Shown: positions 8,999-18,229, counted from the stretch's first letter. The stretch: DNA of 64,000 nt from Pelagerythrobacter marinus (GCF_009827515.1 NZ_WTYO01000001.1:98501-162500), one strand, 5' to 3'. Program-made: numbers and translations. Notes: generated by a model not told the origin, from the sequence alone.

Positions 8999-11188
8999 CT
9001 ATTTGCCCCACTTGCGCTGGGTCTTGCCGTAACGCAGCTTGCGCGTCCCCGGCTTCCCCTCGTTGCTGCGCCCGACGCGGGGGGCCTTCTTCTCGCTGTC
9101 GTCCAGCCCCAGCTCGTCGTTCTCGAGCCGCCTGATCTCGTCGCGCAGCCGGCCGGCTTCCTCGAACTCGAGATCGGCCGCCGCGGCGCGCATCTTCTTC
9201 TCCAGGTCCTCGATATAGGCGCGCAGGTTGTGGCCGACGAGGTTGTTGCGCCCGTCCTCCGCCTCGAGGCCCACGGTGACGCCGTCCTTCGACGCCGTGT
9301 GGGCGACGATATCGGCGATCTCGCGCCGGATCGTCTGCGGGGTAATGCCGTGTTCCTCGTTATAGGCGCGCTGTTTCTCGCGCCGGCGCTCGGTCTCGGC
9401 CATTGCCCGTTCCATCGATCCGGTCACGCGATCGGCATAGAGGATCACGCGCCCATCGACGTTGCGCGCGGCGCGGCCGATCGTCTGGATCAGCGAAGTC
9501 TCCGAACGCAGGAAGCCTTCCTTGTCGGCATCGAGGATCGCGACCAGCCCGCACTCGGGAATGTCGAGCCCCTCGCGCAGCAGGTTGATCCCCACCAGCA
9601 CGTCGTAGACGCCGAGGCGCAAGTCGCGGATCAGCTCGATCCGCTCGAGCGTTTCGACGTCGGAGTGCATGTAGCGGACCTTGACGCCCTGTTCGTGCAT
9701 GAACTCGGTCAGGTCCTCCGCCATGCGCTTGGTCAGCGTGGTCACCAGCGTGCGGTAACCTTTCTGCGCGGTGGCCTTGGCCTCGGCGATGCAATCCTGC
9801 ACCTGGTCTTCCACCGGGCGGATTTCGACTGGGGGATCGATCAGGCCGGTCGGGCGGATAACCTGTTCGGCGAAGACGCCCCCGGTCTGTTCCATCTCCC
9901 ACCCGCCGGGCGTGGCCGAGACGGCGATGGTCTGCGGGCGCATCGCGTCCCATTCGTTGAAGCGCAAGGGGCGGTTGTCGATGCAGCTGGGCAGGCGGAA
10001 CCCGTATTCGGCCAGGGTCAGCTTGCGCCGGTGGTCGCCGCGCGCCATCGCGCCGATCTGCGGCACCGTCTGGTGGCTTTCGTCGACGAACAGCAGCGCA
10101 TTTTCGGGCAGGTATTCGAACAGGGTCGGCGGCGGTTCGCCCGGCAGGCGCCCGGTCAGGAAGCGGCTGTAGTTCTCGATCCCCGCGCACGAACCGGTGG
10201 CGGCGATCATCTCCAGGTCGAAATTGGTCCGCTGTTCCAGCCGCTGGGCTTCGAGCAGGCGGCCTTCCTCGTGCAGTTCCTTCAGCCGCTCGGTCAGTTC
10301 GAAGCGGATCGCCTCGCTCGCCTGCTTCATCGTCGGGCCGGGCGTGACGTAGTGCGAGTTGGCATAGACGCGCACCTTGTCGAGCCGGGTGCCCTTGGCA
10401 CCGGTGAGCGGATCGAACTCGCTGATTTCCTCGATCTCGTCGCCGAAGAAGCTGACCCGCCAGGCCATGTCCTCGTAGTGGCTGGGGAAGATTTCCAGAC
10501 TGTCGCCCCGCACGCGGAAGTTGCCGCGCGCGAAAGCGGCATCGTTGCGCTTGTACTGCAGGGCCACGAGCTTGCGGATCAGCTCGCGCTGGTCGACCGT
10601 CTCGCCTTTCTTGATGTCGAAGATCATGGCCGAGTAAGTCTCGACCGAACCGATGCCGTAGAGGCAGGAAACCGACGCGACGATCACCACGTCGTCCCGC
10701 TCCAGCAGGGCGCGCGTGGCAGAGTGGCGCATCCGGTCGATCGCCTCGTTTACCGAGCTTTCCTTCTCGATATAGGTATCCGACCGCGGGACGTAGGCCT
10801 CCGGCTGGTAATAGTCGTAATAGCTGACGAAATACTCGACCGCGTTGTTGGGAAAGAAGCTCTTGAACTCGCCATAAAGCTGCGCGGCGAGGATCTTGTT
10901 CGGCGCGAGGATCAGCGCCGGGCGCTGCAGTTCCTCGATCACCTTGGCCATCGTGAAGGTCTTGCCCGATCCGGTCACGCCCAGCAGGACCTGGGTCCGC
11001 TCCCCTTCCTTCGCGGCCTCGGCAAGTTCGCGGATCGCGGCCGGCTGGTCGCCCGCGGGGCGATAGTCGGACACGAGTTCGAACTTGCGCCCGCCCATGC
11101 TCTTTTCGGGGCGCTGCGGCTTGTGCGGGGTGAAGCTGCCCGAAGTGTCCGGCTCTTCGAGGCCCCGGCGGATGACGAGTTCGGCCAT
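8999..11188 (-). CDS. uvrB: UvrABC system protein B
   Basis: DNA-damage verification helicase of nucleotide excision repair; it is loaded by UvrA and recruits UvrC. The 729-residue product contains Walker A GVTGSGKT at 70-77, the damage-probing beta-hairpin region [12 protein letters not shown], the SF2 motif [31 protein letters not shown] (motif V region), IGRAARN (motif VI) and a C-terminal UVR domain ([26 protein letters not shown]) that contacts UvrC. Start at 11188 gives an N-terminal extension of about 30 residues, typical of alphaproteobacterial UvrB, before [14 protein letters not shown]. Confidence 0.98.
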   Translation of the reverse strand: MAELVIRRGLEEPDTSGSFTPHKPQRPEKSMGGRKFELVSDYRPAGDQPAAIRELAEAAKEGERTQVLLGVTGSGKTFTMAKVIEELQRPALILAPNKILAAQLYGEFKSFFPNNAVEYFVSYYDYYQPEAYVPRSDTYIEKESSVNEAIDRMRHSATRALLERDDVVIVASVSCLYGIGSVETYSAMIFDIKKGETVDQRELIRKLVALQYKRNDAAFARGNFRVRGDSLEIFPSHYEDMAWRVSFFGDEIEEISEFDPLTGAKGTRLDKVRVYANSHYVTPGPTMKQASEAIRFELTERLKELHEEGRLLEAQRLEQRTNFDLEMIAATGSCAGIENYSRFLTGRLPGEPPPTLFEYLPENALLFVDESHQTVPQIGAMARGDHRRKLTLAEYGFRLPSCIDNRPLRFNEWDAMRPQTIAVSATPGGWEMEQTGGVFAEQVIRPTGLIDPPVEIRPVEDQVQDCIAEAKATAQKGYRTLVTTLTKRMAEDLTEFMHEQGVKVRYMHSDVETLERIELIRDLRLGVYDVLVGINLLREGLDIPECGLVAILDADKEGFLRSETSLIQTIGRAARNVDGRVILYADRVTGSMERAMAETERRREKQRAYNEEHGITPQTIRREIADIVAHTASKDGVTVGLEAEDGRNNLVGHNLRAYIEDLEKKMRAAAADLEFEEAGRLRDEIRRLENDELGLDDSEKKAPRVGRSNEGKPGTRKLRYGKTQRKWGK

Positions 11189-11293
11189 GGCGGCGAATAT
11201 GGGCCTGCATCCCGCCCGCGGCAAGCGGTTGGCAGCGCGCGGCCCGCTTGGTAGCAGTGTCACCGCTCGGGGACATCGAGAGGGAGCGATCGA

Positions 11294-11836
11294 ATGCGTG
11301 CGTTTGTCATGATTGCGGGGGGCGCGCTGGCGCTGGCGGCTTGCAGCAGCGAGCCGGACGAACCGAAAACGGCGGAAGAAGTCATCGCGGCGGCCGACAA
11401 GCTGACCAAGCCGCGGCCCGGCCTCTATCGCAGCACGGCGGAGATCGTGGAATTCGACATTCCCGGCATTCCGCCCGAACAGGCCGCGCGCATGCGCGAG
11501 ATGGCGGCCGGCCTGCGCGGGGAAGAGCATACCCAGTGCGTCACGCGCGAACAGGCGGACGAGGGGTTCCGCCGGGTCGTGCGCGACCTGGGCGAGGGCG
11601 ATCGCGGGGTCAGCTGCGATTTCTCCAGCTTCGAGGCGGACGGAAGCGATCTCGATGCCGCGCTGACCTGCACCGGGCCGGGCGGGGTCAACGCGCAGAT
11701 GACGATCGACGGCACGGTGGCGCCCGAATCCAGCCGGATGCGGATGGAAATCCGCCAGGAAGCCGCCGCCATCCCCGGCGGCGAGATGCGCATGACGATG
11801 GAAGTCGAATCCGAACGGGTCGGCGACTGTCCGTAA
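11294..11836 (+). CDS. DUF3617-family lipoprotein
   Basis: A 180-residue predicted lipoprotein (signal to Cys17 in LALAACSS). The mature part shows the DUF3617 pattern: a segment like [27 protein letters not shown] near the N-terminus, four spaced cysteines (QCVT, VSCDF, LTCTG and the C-terminal DCP) and the alternating beta-strand layout of that family. Function of the family is unknown; members are periplasmic and frequent in sphingomonads. It starts 105 bases from the divergent uvrB gene. Confidence 0.8.
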   Translation: MRAFVMIAGGALALAACSSEPDEPKTAEEVIAAADKLTKPRPGLYRSTAEIVEFDIPGIPPEQAARMREMAAGLRGEEHTQCVTREQADEGFRRVVRDLGEGDRGVSCDFSSFEADGSDLDAALTCTGPGGVNAQMTIDGTVAPESSRMRMEIRQEAAAIPGGEMRMTMEVESERVGDCP

Positions 11837-11929
11837 CGGGCGCAGGTGCGCGGGCCGACCATGAAGCCGGCCGCGCGCCGGAACGGGGGCGTTCAGCGGC
11901 CGTTAGCCCGAAAAGGGTATAGCGATCGC

Positions 11930-12703
11930 ATGGCCAGTTCTCCCGCCCCGTCCTCTTTCGAGCACTTGCCCAGTTCGCGCGAAGAGCTGCTGGAACGCTG
12001 GGAGCTGGCCAGCGAGCCGGCCGCCGATGCGCGCGGCGGGCCGAAGCTGCGATACCTGGTGGGCGAGCTGTCGCACCTGGTCGAGCCGTTTCGCCGGCCT
12101 TTCCGCCGGATCGACATTCCCGCCGCCGCGCATGTGCGCACGGTCATGCTCCTGCCCGGCTTCGCGACCCATCCGATCCGCATGCGCTACATGGCCGGCC
12201 TGCTCGAACGCGCCGGGCACAAGGTCAAGCGCTGGGGCCTGGGCGTCAATTTCGGGCCGACAGAGGCCAATATCCGCTACCTCGAACGGCGCCTGGTCGA
12301 AGTGCACGAACGCTATGGCCGCGACGTCTACCTGGTCGGCTGGAGCCTGGGCGGCCTGTTCGCGCGCGAGATCGCCAAGCGCCACCCCGACCGCGTGGCC
12401 AAGGTCATTACCATGGGTTCGCCCTTTTCCGGCAATCCGCGCGCCAACCATGCCTGGCGGGTGTACCAGTTCGTGACCGGCCACCGGGTCGACCAGCCGC
12501 CGATCGAAACCGACATCTGCGAGAAGCCGCCCGTGCCCACCGTGGCGCTGTGGAGCCCGCGCGACGGGATCGTCAGCCCCCGCAGCGCCTGCGGGCGCGG
12601 GTGCGAGCGCGATCGCGCGGTGGCCCTGCGCTGCACGCACATGGGGTTCACCTACGCGCCCGAATCGATCCATGCCGTCTTGCGGGAACTGGACCGGGCC
12701 TGA
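11930..12703 (+). CDS. Alpha/beta-hydrolase (lipase/thioesterase-like)
   Basis: A 257-residue cytoplasmic alpha/beta-hydrolase. Seen: strand and oxyanion region VMLLPGFATHP (72-82), nucleophile elbow VGWSLGG with Ser139, Asp212 in WSPRDGIVSP and a candidate catalytic His237 (CTHMGF) with His248 nearby. The MGSPFSGNPRANHAWRVYQFVTG segment resembles lipases of the triacylglycerol/PGAP1-like group. Start at 11930 is preferred over an in-frame start upstream because the upstream part lacks signal or domain. It lies 36-69 bases upstream of the ATP-grasp gene on the same strand, so it might be part of that cluster, but this is inference. Confidence 0.8.
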   Translation: MASSPAPSSFEHLPSSREELLERWELASEPAADARGGPKLRYLVGELSHLVEPFRRPFRRIDIPAAAHVRTVMLLPGFATHPIRMRYMAGLLERAGHKVKRWGLGVNFGPTEANIRYLERRLVEVHERYGRDVYLVGWSLGGLFAREIAKRHPDRVAKVITMGSPFSGNPRANHAWRVYQFVTGHRVDQPPIETDICEKPPVPTVALWSPRDGIVSPRSACGRGCERDRAVALRCTHMGFTYAPESIHAVLRELDRA

Positions 12704-12772
12704 ACCTTTCTTTGGGCACGAAGTGCGACCGGCCGGCCCATGCTGCGCCAGGAATTCGTGGCAAGGGGGTTC

Positions 12773-14200
12773 ATGTACGCGCCTGACGCGACTTTCGACG
12801 AGATGCGGGCCGGCGACGGCGCCGTACGGCCGGCCTATCGCGATTACCTGAACTGGTACGAGGACCAGGAATCGCGTTTCCTGATGGGCAAGCATCGCGA
12901 TGCCGAGATCGCGTTCCGCCGCACCGGCATCACCTTCAACGTCTATGGCGAGGACGAGGCCGAGGAACGGCTGATCCCCTTCGACATGGTGCCGCGGATC
13001 ATCACGGCCGCCGAATGGCGCCGCCTGACGCGGGGCATCGAACAGCGCGTCAGCGCCCTCAACGCTTTCATCCATGATCTCTACCACCGGCAGGAAATCG
13101 TGCGCGCCGGGCGCATTCCCCAGCGCGTGCTGCGCGACAACGCGGCCTGGCTGCCGAACATGGTCGGCTTCACCCCGCCGGGCGGGGTCTATACCCATGT
13201 CGTCGGGATCGACCTGGTCCGCACCGGGCCCGACGAGTTCTACGTGCTGGAAGACAATGCGCGGACCCCTTCGGGCGTCAGCTACATGCTCCAGAACCGC
13301 GAGACGATGATGGCCATGTTCCCCGAGCTGTTCACGCGGATCCCGGTCTGCCCGGTATCGGACTATCCGCGCCGCCTCGCCAAGAGCCTTGCCGCCTGCG
13401 CGCCTTCGGGCACCTCGGGCCGGCCGACGGTCGCGGTGCTGACGCCGGGCATCTACAACAGCGCCTATTACGAACACGCCTTCCTTGCCGACCAGATGGG
13501 GGCCGAGCTGGTCGAGGGCAGCGACCTGCGCGTTACCGACGGGCGCGTGGCGATGCGGACCACCCGCGGCTACGAGCCGGTGGACGTGCTCTATCGCCGG
13601 GTGGACGACGAATACCTCGACCCGCTGACGTTCAACCCGGATTCGATCCTCGGCGTGCCGGGGATCATGGACGTCTATCGCGCGGGCAGGATCACGATCG
13701 CCAATGCGCCCGGCACCGGCGTCGCCGACGACAAGGCGATCTACAGCTTCATGCCCGAGATCGTGGAATTCTATACCGGCGAGAAGCCGCTGCTGCCCAA
13801 TGTCGAGACCTGGCGCTGCGCGGACCGCGAAAGCCTGGCCTACGTGCTCGACAACCTGGCCGACCTGGTGGTCAAGGAAGTCCACGGTTCGGGCGGTTAC
13901 GGAATGCTGATCGGCCCGGCCGCCTCGCGGCGCGAACTGGCGCGGTTCCGGCGCAAGCTGGAGGCGCGGCCGGAAAACTACATCGCCCAGCCGACGCTGT
14001 CGCTTTCGACCTGCCCGATCTTCAGCCGCAGCGGCCTTGCCCCCCGGCACGTGGACTTGCGCCCGTTCGTTCTCGTTTCGCCCGACGGGATCGAGATCGT
14101 GCCCGGCGGCCTGACGCGGGTGGCGATGCGCAAGGGCTCGCTGGTGGTCAATTCGAGCCAGGGCGGCGGCACGAAGGATACCTGGGTGTTGAAGGACTGA
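12773..14200 (+). CDS. Circularly permuted ATP-grasp ligase of the Anbu cluster
   Basis: A member of the DUF404/DUF407 circularly permuted type 2 ATP-grasp family, predicted to form an amide bond between a carboxylate and an amine at the cost of ATP. Seen: FDEM and RPAYRDYLNWY at the start, RVLRDNAAWLPNMVG, VGIDLVR with EFYVLEDNARTPSGVSYMLQNR (metal and nucleotide site), GIYNSAYYEHAFLADQMG, VDVLYRRVDDEYLDPL, NAPGTGVADDKAIYSFMPEIV and KEVHGSGGYGM, all conserved in this family. ATG at 12773 follows AAGGGGG closely and matches where relatives start; an upstream ATG at 12740 adds 11 residues but has no ribosome binding site. First gene of the four-gene Anbu cluster. Confidence 0.93.
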   Translation: MYAPDATFDEMRAGDGAVRPAYRDYLNWYEDQESRFLMGKHRDAEIAFRRTGITFNVYGEDEAEERLIPFDMVPRIITAAEWRRLTRGIEQRVSALNAFIHDLYHRQEIVRAGRIPQRVLRDNAAWLPNMVGFTPPGGVYTHVVGIDLVRTGPDEFYVLEDNARTPSGVSYMLQNRETMMAMFPELFTRIPVCPVSDYPRRLAKSLAACAPSGTSGRPTVAVLTPGIYNSAYYEHAFLADQMGAELVEGSDLRVTDGRVAMRTTRGYEPVDVLYRRVDDEYLDPLTFNPDSILGVPGIMDVYRAGRITIANAPGTGVADDKAIYSFMPEIVEFYTGEKPLLPNVETWRCADRESLAYVLDNLADLVVKEVHGSGGYGMLIGPAASRRELARFRRKLEARPENYIAQPTLSLSTCPIFSRSGLAPRHVDLRPFVLVSPDGIEIVPGGLTRVAMRKGSLVVNSSQGGGTKDTWVLKD

Positions 14201-14216
14201 TGGACAGGAGGTGCCC

Positions 14217-15161
14217 TTGCTAGGCCGGACCGCGCACGGCCTGTTCTGGATGTGTCGCTATCTCGAGCGGGCGGAGAATACCGCGCGCCTGCTGGAGGCC
14301 GGGTTCCACATGGCGCTGACCCGCGACGTGGCCACGGCGGAGGAGGAATGGCGCTCCGTCATCGAGGCGTTCGGCCAGCGCGCCGGTTACGAGGCGAAGC
14401 ACGGCACCTATACCGGCCACCAGGCCTGGAACTACCTGCTGCGCGATCCGGACAATGCCTCCAGCGTGCTGGCGATGATCGGCGCGGCGCGGACCAACGC
14501 GCGGGCGGTGCGCAATGCGATCAGCGGCGAGCTGTGGGAAGCGATCAACGAAAGCTGGATGGAGATCTCCCGCCTGCTCGCGCGGCCGGTGGCGCAGAGC
14601 AGCGTGGGCGAGGCGGTCCAGATCATCCGCCGCGCGGGCACCGCGGTCCACGGCGCGATCACCGGCTCGATGCTGCGGAACGAGGGGTTCCATTTCGCGC
14701 GCGCAGGCACTTTCGTGGAGCGTGCCGATTGCGTCGCGCGTATCCTCGACATGAAATACTACCTGCTCCTGCCCTCGCTTTCCTACGTCGGGACCAGCCT
14801 CGACACCGGGCAGTGGGACCAGGTCCTGCGGTCGGTATCGGGCGACCGGGCCTTCCGCTGGCTCAACGCCGGGCGGATCGAGGCGCGCCAGATCGTCGAG
14901 TTCCTGGTGCTCGACGATCGCTTCCCGCGCAGCCTCGCGTTCTGCCACTCCGCCCTGCGCGAGGAGCTGGCGGCACTGGCGCGCATGCATGGCCGCGAGG
15001 GGGACAGCAATGCCCAGATGCGCGCCCAGGCGACGCGGCTGGGCGAGCTGACGATCGAGGGGATCTTCGAACAGGGGCTGCACGAGTTCCTGCTGGAATT
15101 CATGGAGGCGAACCATGCGATCGCGCGCGCCATTGCCGAAGACTACCGGTTCCTGAGCTGA
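14217..15161 (+). CDS. Alpha-E domain protein of the Anbu cluster
   Basis: An all-helical alpha-E (DUF403) protein of 314 residues, always found with circularly permuted ATP-grasp proteins and thought to be a scaffold or partner for the ligase. It opens with the family signature LGRTAHGLFWMCRYLERAENTARLLE. Start choice: AGGAGG at 14206-14211 is a full ribosome binding site and lies 5 bases before TTG at 14217, giving the standard N-terminus; a GTG at 14211 overlaps the AGGAGG itself and is less plausible. It follows the ATP-grasp stop by 16 bases and precedes the transglutaminase start by 3 bases, so the cluster is likely one operon. Confidence 0.93.
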   Translation: MLGRTAHGLFWMCRYLERAENTARLLEAGFHMALTRDVATAEEEWRSVIEAFGQRAGYEAKHGTYTGHQAWNYLLRDPDNASSVLAMIGAARTNARAVRNAISGELWEAINESWMEISRLLARPVAQSSVGEAVQIIRRAGTAVHGAITGSMLRNEGFHFARAGTFVERADCVARILDMKYYLLLPSLSYVGTSLDTGQWDQVLRSVSGDRAFRWLNAGRIEARQIVEFLVLDDRFPRSLAFCHSALREELAALARMHGREGDSNAQMRAQATRLGELTIEGIFEQGLHEFLLEFMEANHAIARAIAEDYRFLS

Positions 15162-15164
15162 CCG

Positions 15165-15980
15165 ATGCGCCTTTCGATCCGCCATACGACCCGATATGCC
15201 TTTGCCGAGCCGGTGGTTCACGCGCTGCAGCGGCTGCGCCTGACACCGAAGGCGACCCAGGGGCAGGATATTCTCGGCTGGTCGATGACTTACGAGAACG
15301 CGGTGCCGCAGCTCGAATACGACGATCAGCATTTCAACACCGTCACGCTGGTCGCGGTGGAACAGGGCGCGCGCGAAGTCGTCGTCAGCTGTTCGGGCAC
15401 CGTCGACACGCAGGACAACGCCGGGGTGATCGGCAGGCACTCGGGCCACTTGCCGCTGTGGAGCTTTCTCGCCCAGACGCGGCTGACCCGTCCCGGCGAT
15501 GCGGTGCAGGGCCTGGTGGGCGACCTCGATTGCGCACCGGGGGCGCGGCTCGATTTCCTGCACGCCCTGCTGCAGCGCATACGCGACCGGGTCGAATATC
15601 GCACCGGGGCCACCGGGGTCGGCACGACGGCGGAGGAAGCGGCCGCCGCCGGGCGCGGGGTCTGCCAGGACCACGCCCATATCTTCATCGGCGCCGCGCG
15701 CGCGGCGAAGATCCCGGCGCGCTATGTCAGCGGCTACCTGATGATGAACGACCGGGTCGATCAGGAGGCGACCCACGCCTGGGCAGAGGCGCACGTGGAG
15801 GGGCTGGGCTGGGTCGGGTTCGACATTTCCAACGGCATCAGCCCCGATCCGCGCTATGTGCGGGTCGCGACGGGCCTCGACTATCGCGACGCGGCGCCCG
15901 TCACCGGGATCAGTTTCGGCGTTGCCAGCGAGGACCTCCACGTCGATGTCGCGGTGGAACAACAGCAGGTGGACCAGTAA
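15165..15980 (+). CDS. Transglutaminase-like cysteine peptidase of the Anbu cluster
   Basis: A 271-residue protein with the bacterial transglutaminase N-terminal beta domain (LSIRHTTRYAFAEPV at 3-17, LQRLRLTP) and a papain-like transglutaminase core. The catalytic triad is intact: Cys167 in GRGVCQDHAH, His204 in ATHAWAEA and Asp220 in GWVGFDISNG. Family members hydrolyse or transfer peptide amide bonds. It starts 3 bases after the alpha-E stop and its TAA shares one base with the Anbu ATG. By analogy with tagging systems it could process or remove a peptide made by the ATP-grasp partner, but no substrate is established. Confidence 0.94.
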   Translation: MRLSIRHTTRYAFAEPVVHALQRLRLTPKATQGQDILGWSMTYENAVPQLEYDDQHFNTVTLVAVEQGAREVVVSCSGTVDTQDNAGVIGRHSGHLPLWSFLAQTRLTRPGDAVQGLVGDLDCAPGARLDFLHALLQRIRDRVEYRTGATGVGTTAEEAAAAGRGVCQDHAHIFIGAARAAKIPARYVSGYLMMNDRVDQEATHAWAEAHVEGLGWVGFDISNGISPDPRYVRVATGLDYRDAAPVTGISFGVASEDLHVDVAVEQQQVDQ

Positions 15981-16732
15981 TGACCTATTGCGTCGGCATG
16001 GTGCTCGACAAGGGCCTCGTCCTGATGAGCGACACCCGGACCAATTCGGGCGTCGACAATATCTCGGTCTTTCGCAAGATGTTCCACTGGCGCGTCCCCG
16101 GGGAACGGATGCTGGCGGTGATGACCGCGGGCAATCTCGCCACGACCCAGGCCGTGATCAGCCAGCTGGAAGAGCGGACCAAGGCGCCGAGCGAACGGCG
16201 CAATTCCCTGCTCGAGGCGCCGAGCATGTTCCAGGTCGCGACCGAGATCGGCCATCTCCTGCGCTCGACGATCGAGGAGCGCCAGCTCGCCAATGGCGAC
16301 CGCGGGCGGGGGCGGTTCACCGCCTCGATCATCCTCGCCGGGCAGATCAAGGGAATGGAGCCGCGCCTGTTCCTGATCTACCCCGAAGGCAATTTCATCG
16401 AGGCGAGCTTCGACACGCCGTTCTTCCAGATCGGGGAAACCAAGTACGGGCGGCCGATCCTGATCCGCGGCTACGACCGCGAGATGAGCTTCGAGGACGC
16501 GGTGAAGCTGCTGACCGTGTCGTTCGATTCGACGCTCAAGGCCAACCTCTCGGTCGGGCTGCCGCTCGACCTCATGGTCATCGCGCGCGACGGGTTCGAG
16601 GCGACGCATACGCGCCGGATCACCCATGACGACGCCTATTTCCAGGCGATATCGTCGCGCTGGGGCGATGCCTTGCGCGAAGCCTTCCACTCGCTGCCCG
16701 ATTACAGCTTCTACGCCCCCGACGGCGACTAG
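15980..16732 (+). CDS. Anbu, bacterial proteasome-homologue protease
   Basis: A 250-residue Ntn-hydrolase related to proteasome beta subunits and HslV but of the separate Anbu (COG3484) family. It starts Met-Thr, so removal of Met would expose the nucleophile Thr at once, with no propeptide. Thr2, Asp18 (MSDTRTN) and Lys33 (VFRKM) correspond to Thr1, Asp17 and Lys33 of the 20S proteasome (numbering without Met is one lower). Other hallmarks: GERMLAVMTAGNLATTQAV, SIILAGQIKG, FIEASFDTPFFQIGETKYGRPIL. Anbu proteins assemble into open-ring or helical dodecamers; peptidase activity is weak and the physiological substrate unknown. Overlaps the transglutaminase stop by one base. Confidence 0.95.
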   Translation: MTYCVGMVLDKGLVLMSDTRTNSGVDNISVFRKMFHWRVPGERMLAVMTAGNLATTQAVISQLEERTKAPSERRNSLLEAPSMFQVATEIGHLLRSTIEERQLANGDRGRGRFTASIILAGQIKGMEPRLFLIYPEGNFIEASFDTPFFQIGETKYGRPILIRGYDREMSFEDAVKLLTVSFDSTLKANLSVGLPLDLMVIARDGFEATHTRRITHDDAYFQAISSRWGDALREAFHSLPDYSFYAPDGD

Positions 16733-16887
16733 CTGCCTCCGTTCCGGAGCCATCGCCGCGGCCGGGGGGCGGCCCGGCGCAGGCGGGTGGCGGCGGGTCG
16801 GTCGATGCAGGGCGAGGGACGAAAAACCTGCACAATGGAGATAGTCCCGCCTGCCCTTGCGCCGACTTCCCGCCATCCCTTGCATCC

Positions 16888-17487
16888 ATGGACGGGGCGG
16901 AGACTTTCCATGTCGTGGAGCCGGACGTGCGCCAGCGCGCGGCAATCGCGCGGCTGGCGCTGGCGGCGGGGCACCACGCGGAAGTCTATGCCTCGCTCGG
17001 CGAACTGGGCGAATACTGCCCGGCCGGCGGCCTCGCGCTGGTCCGCTGCGACGGGGCCGGAAACATCGGCGGCGCGATCGCGGTCTTGCGGAACAAGGCG
17101 ATCGGTCTGCCGGTGATCGCCACCGCGCCGGAGCCGGACGTGGGGCAGGTCGTCCGCGCGATCCGCGCCGGGGCGCTCGATTTCCTGGCCCTGCCGGCGA
17201 GCGAGAACAGCTTCCACGAGTTGCTGGGCCGGCTCGGCGACGAGGCGGGCGAGCACCTGGCGGCGCAGCGCCGCCTGATCGAGGCGCGCAAGCGGGTGGG
17301 CACGCTGACCCGGCGCGAGCGCGAGGTGCTCGACTGGCTCACGCGCGGGCAGAGCAACAAGGCGATCGCGCAGACGCTGCGCATCAGCCCGCGCACGGTC
17401 GAGATCCACCGCGCCAACATGATGGCCAAGCTCGGCGCGCGCCACCCGGCCGAGGCGGTTCGCATCCGCCTCGACGCCGACGGCTGA
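16888..17487 (+). CDS. FixJ/NarL-type transcription regulator with a degenerate receiver domain
   Basis: A 199-residue two-domain regulator. The C-terminal part (from about residue 135) is a LuxR-type helix-turn-helix: LTRREREVLDWLTRGQSNKAIAQTLRISPRTVEIHRANMMAKLGA. The N-terminal part folds like a FixJ receiver (FHVVEPD, LPVIATAPEPDVGQVVRAIRAGALDFLALP), but key residues are missing: the acidic pair is EP, the phosphoacceptor position in LALVRCDG aligns with Arg rather than Asp, and the Lys of the KP loop is replaced (ALP). It is therefore probably not phosphorylated in the usual way. It lies 155 bases after Anbu on the same strand and may or may not regulate it. Confidence 0.85.
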   Translation: MDGAETFHVVEPDVRQRAAIARLALAAGHHAEVYASLGELGEYCPAGGLALVRCDGAGNIGGAIAVLRNKAIGLPVIATAPEPDVGQVVRAIRAGALDFLALPASENSFHELLGRLGDEAGEHLAAQRRLIEARKRVGTLTRREREVLDWLTRGQSNKAIAQTLRISPRTVEIHRANMMAKLGARHPAEAVRIRLDADG

Positions 17488-17491
17488 CCGC

Positions 17492-18166
17492 TCAGCGGCA
17501 GAAGCCGCCGTCGCCGCCCCGTTCAAGATGGAAGTGATCGCGGTGCGCGGCGTTGTATTCGGGCCCCAGGACGGTGCGGAACCGCTTGCAGGCGCTGCGC
17601 TGCACGACGCGCAGGAACTCGCGTTCGGCAGCGGTGCCGCCGTCCCAGTCGTGCAGCACGCTGATCCGGCGTCCGTCGGCGAGGTGGAAGGCCCCGATAT
17701 CGATCGCCTCGGCCGTGGCATGGGCGGATCGCCGCCCGCTCCCGGCGACGTTGCGGCAGGCATAGCTGCCCATCGTCTCGATCCGCACCACCGGGCTGCC
17801 GAGATAGACGCGCGCGGCGCGATCGACGCCGTAGCGCGCCCATGCGGCGAAGGCCTGGGCCGTGGGGCAGGCGACCGGGCCGAGGTTGCTGATCGAGAAA
17901 CTCCCCCGGTCCCCCGCGAGGCGGCTCAGCTCGACCGTGTTGAGCAGCGAGCAGCCCGGTCCGGCGTAGCGGTCGGGCAGGGGGGTGAAGGCTGCGCCCG
18001 TCGCGCCCAGCTCGGCCAGGCACTGGCGGGCCAGCGCGTTGTTGGAAACCGCCCCGCCCCCGCTTTCGGCCGGGGGACGGGGGCCGCGGCCGCGGTCGCC
18101 TTCGGGCAGGAGCTGGCACCCGGCCAGCGCCAGAATGGCGAGAGCTGAGGCGAGCGCGCGCAACAT
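17492..18166 (-). CDS. Extensin-like C-terminal domain lipoprotein, probable zinc peptidase fold
   Basis: A 224-residue predicted lipoprotein (lipobox LAGC, Cys17) with an extensin-like C domain. Typical family segments are visible: AFTPLPDRYAGPGCSLLNTVEL, ISNLGPVACPTAQAFAAWAR, MGSYACRNVAGSG, SAHATAEAIDIGAF and DHFHLE. The family's histidines form H149-x6-D156 and H211-x-H213, the pattern of LAS/M15-type zinc peptidases that cut D-amino-acid peptides in peptidoglycan, so a cell-wall role in the periplasm is plausible but inferred. Six cysteines other than the lipid Cys could form disulfides. Converges with the regulator gene (4 bases between stops). Confidence 0.85.
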   Translation of the reverse strand: MLRALASALAILALAGCQLLPEGDRGRGPRPPAESGGGAVSNNALARQCLAELGATGAAFTPLPDRYAGPGCSLLNTVELSRLAGDRGSFSISNLGPVACPTAQAFAAWARYGVDRAARVYLGSPVVRIETMGSYACRNVAGSGRRSAHATAEAIDIGAFHLADGRRISVLHDWDGGTAAEREFLRVVQRSACKRFRTVLGPEYNAAHRDHFHLERGGDGGFCR

Positions 18167-18229
18167 CGCGCCCTTCTTGCAGGCGCCCCGGTTAATGGTG
18201 CCTTTCCGCGGCGCCGAGGGCGCGGCAGG

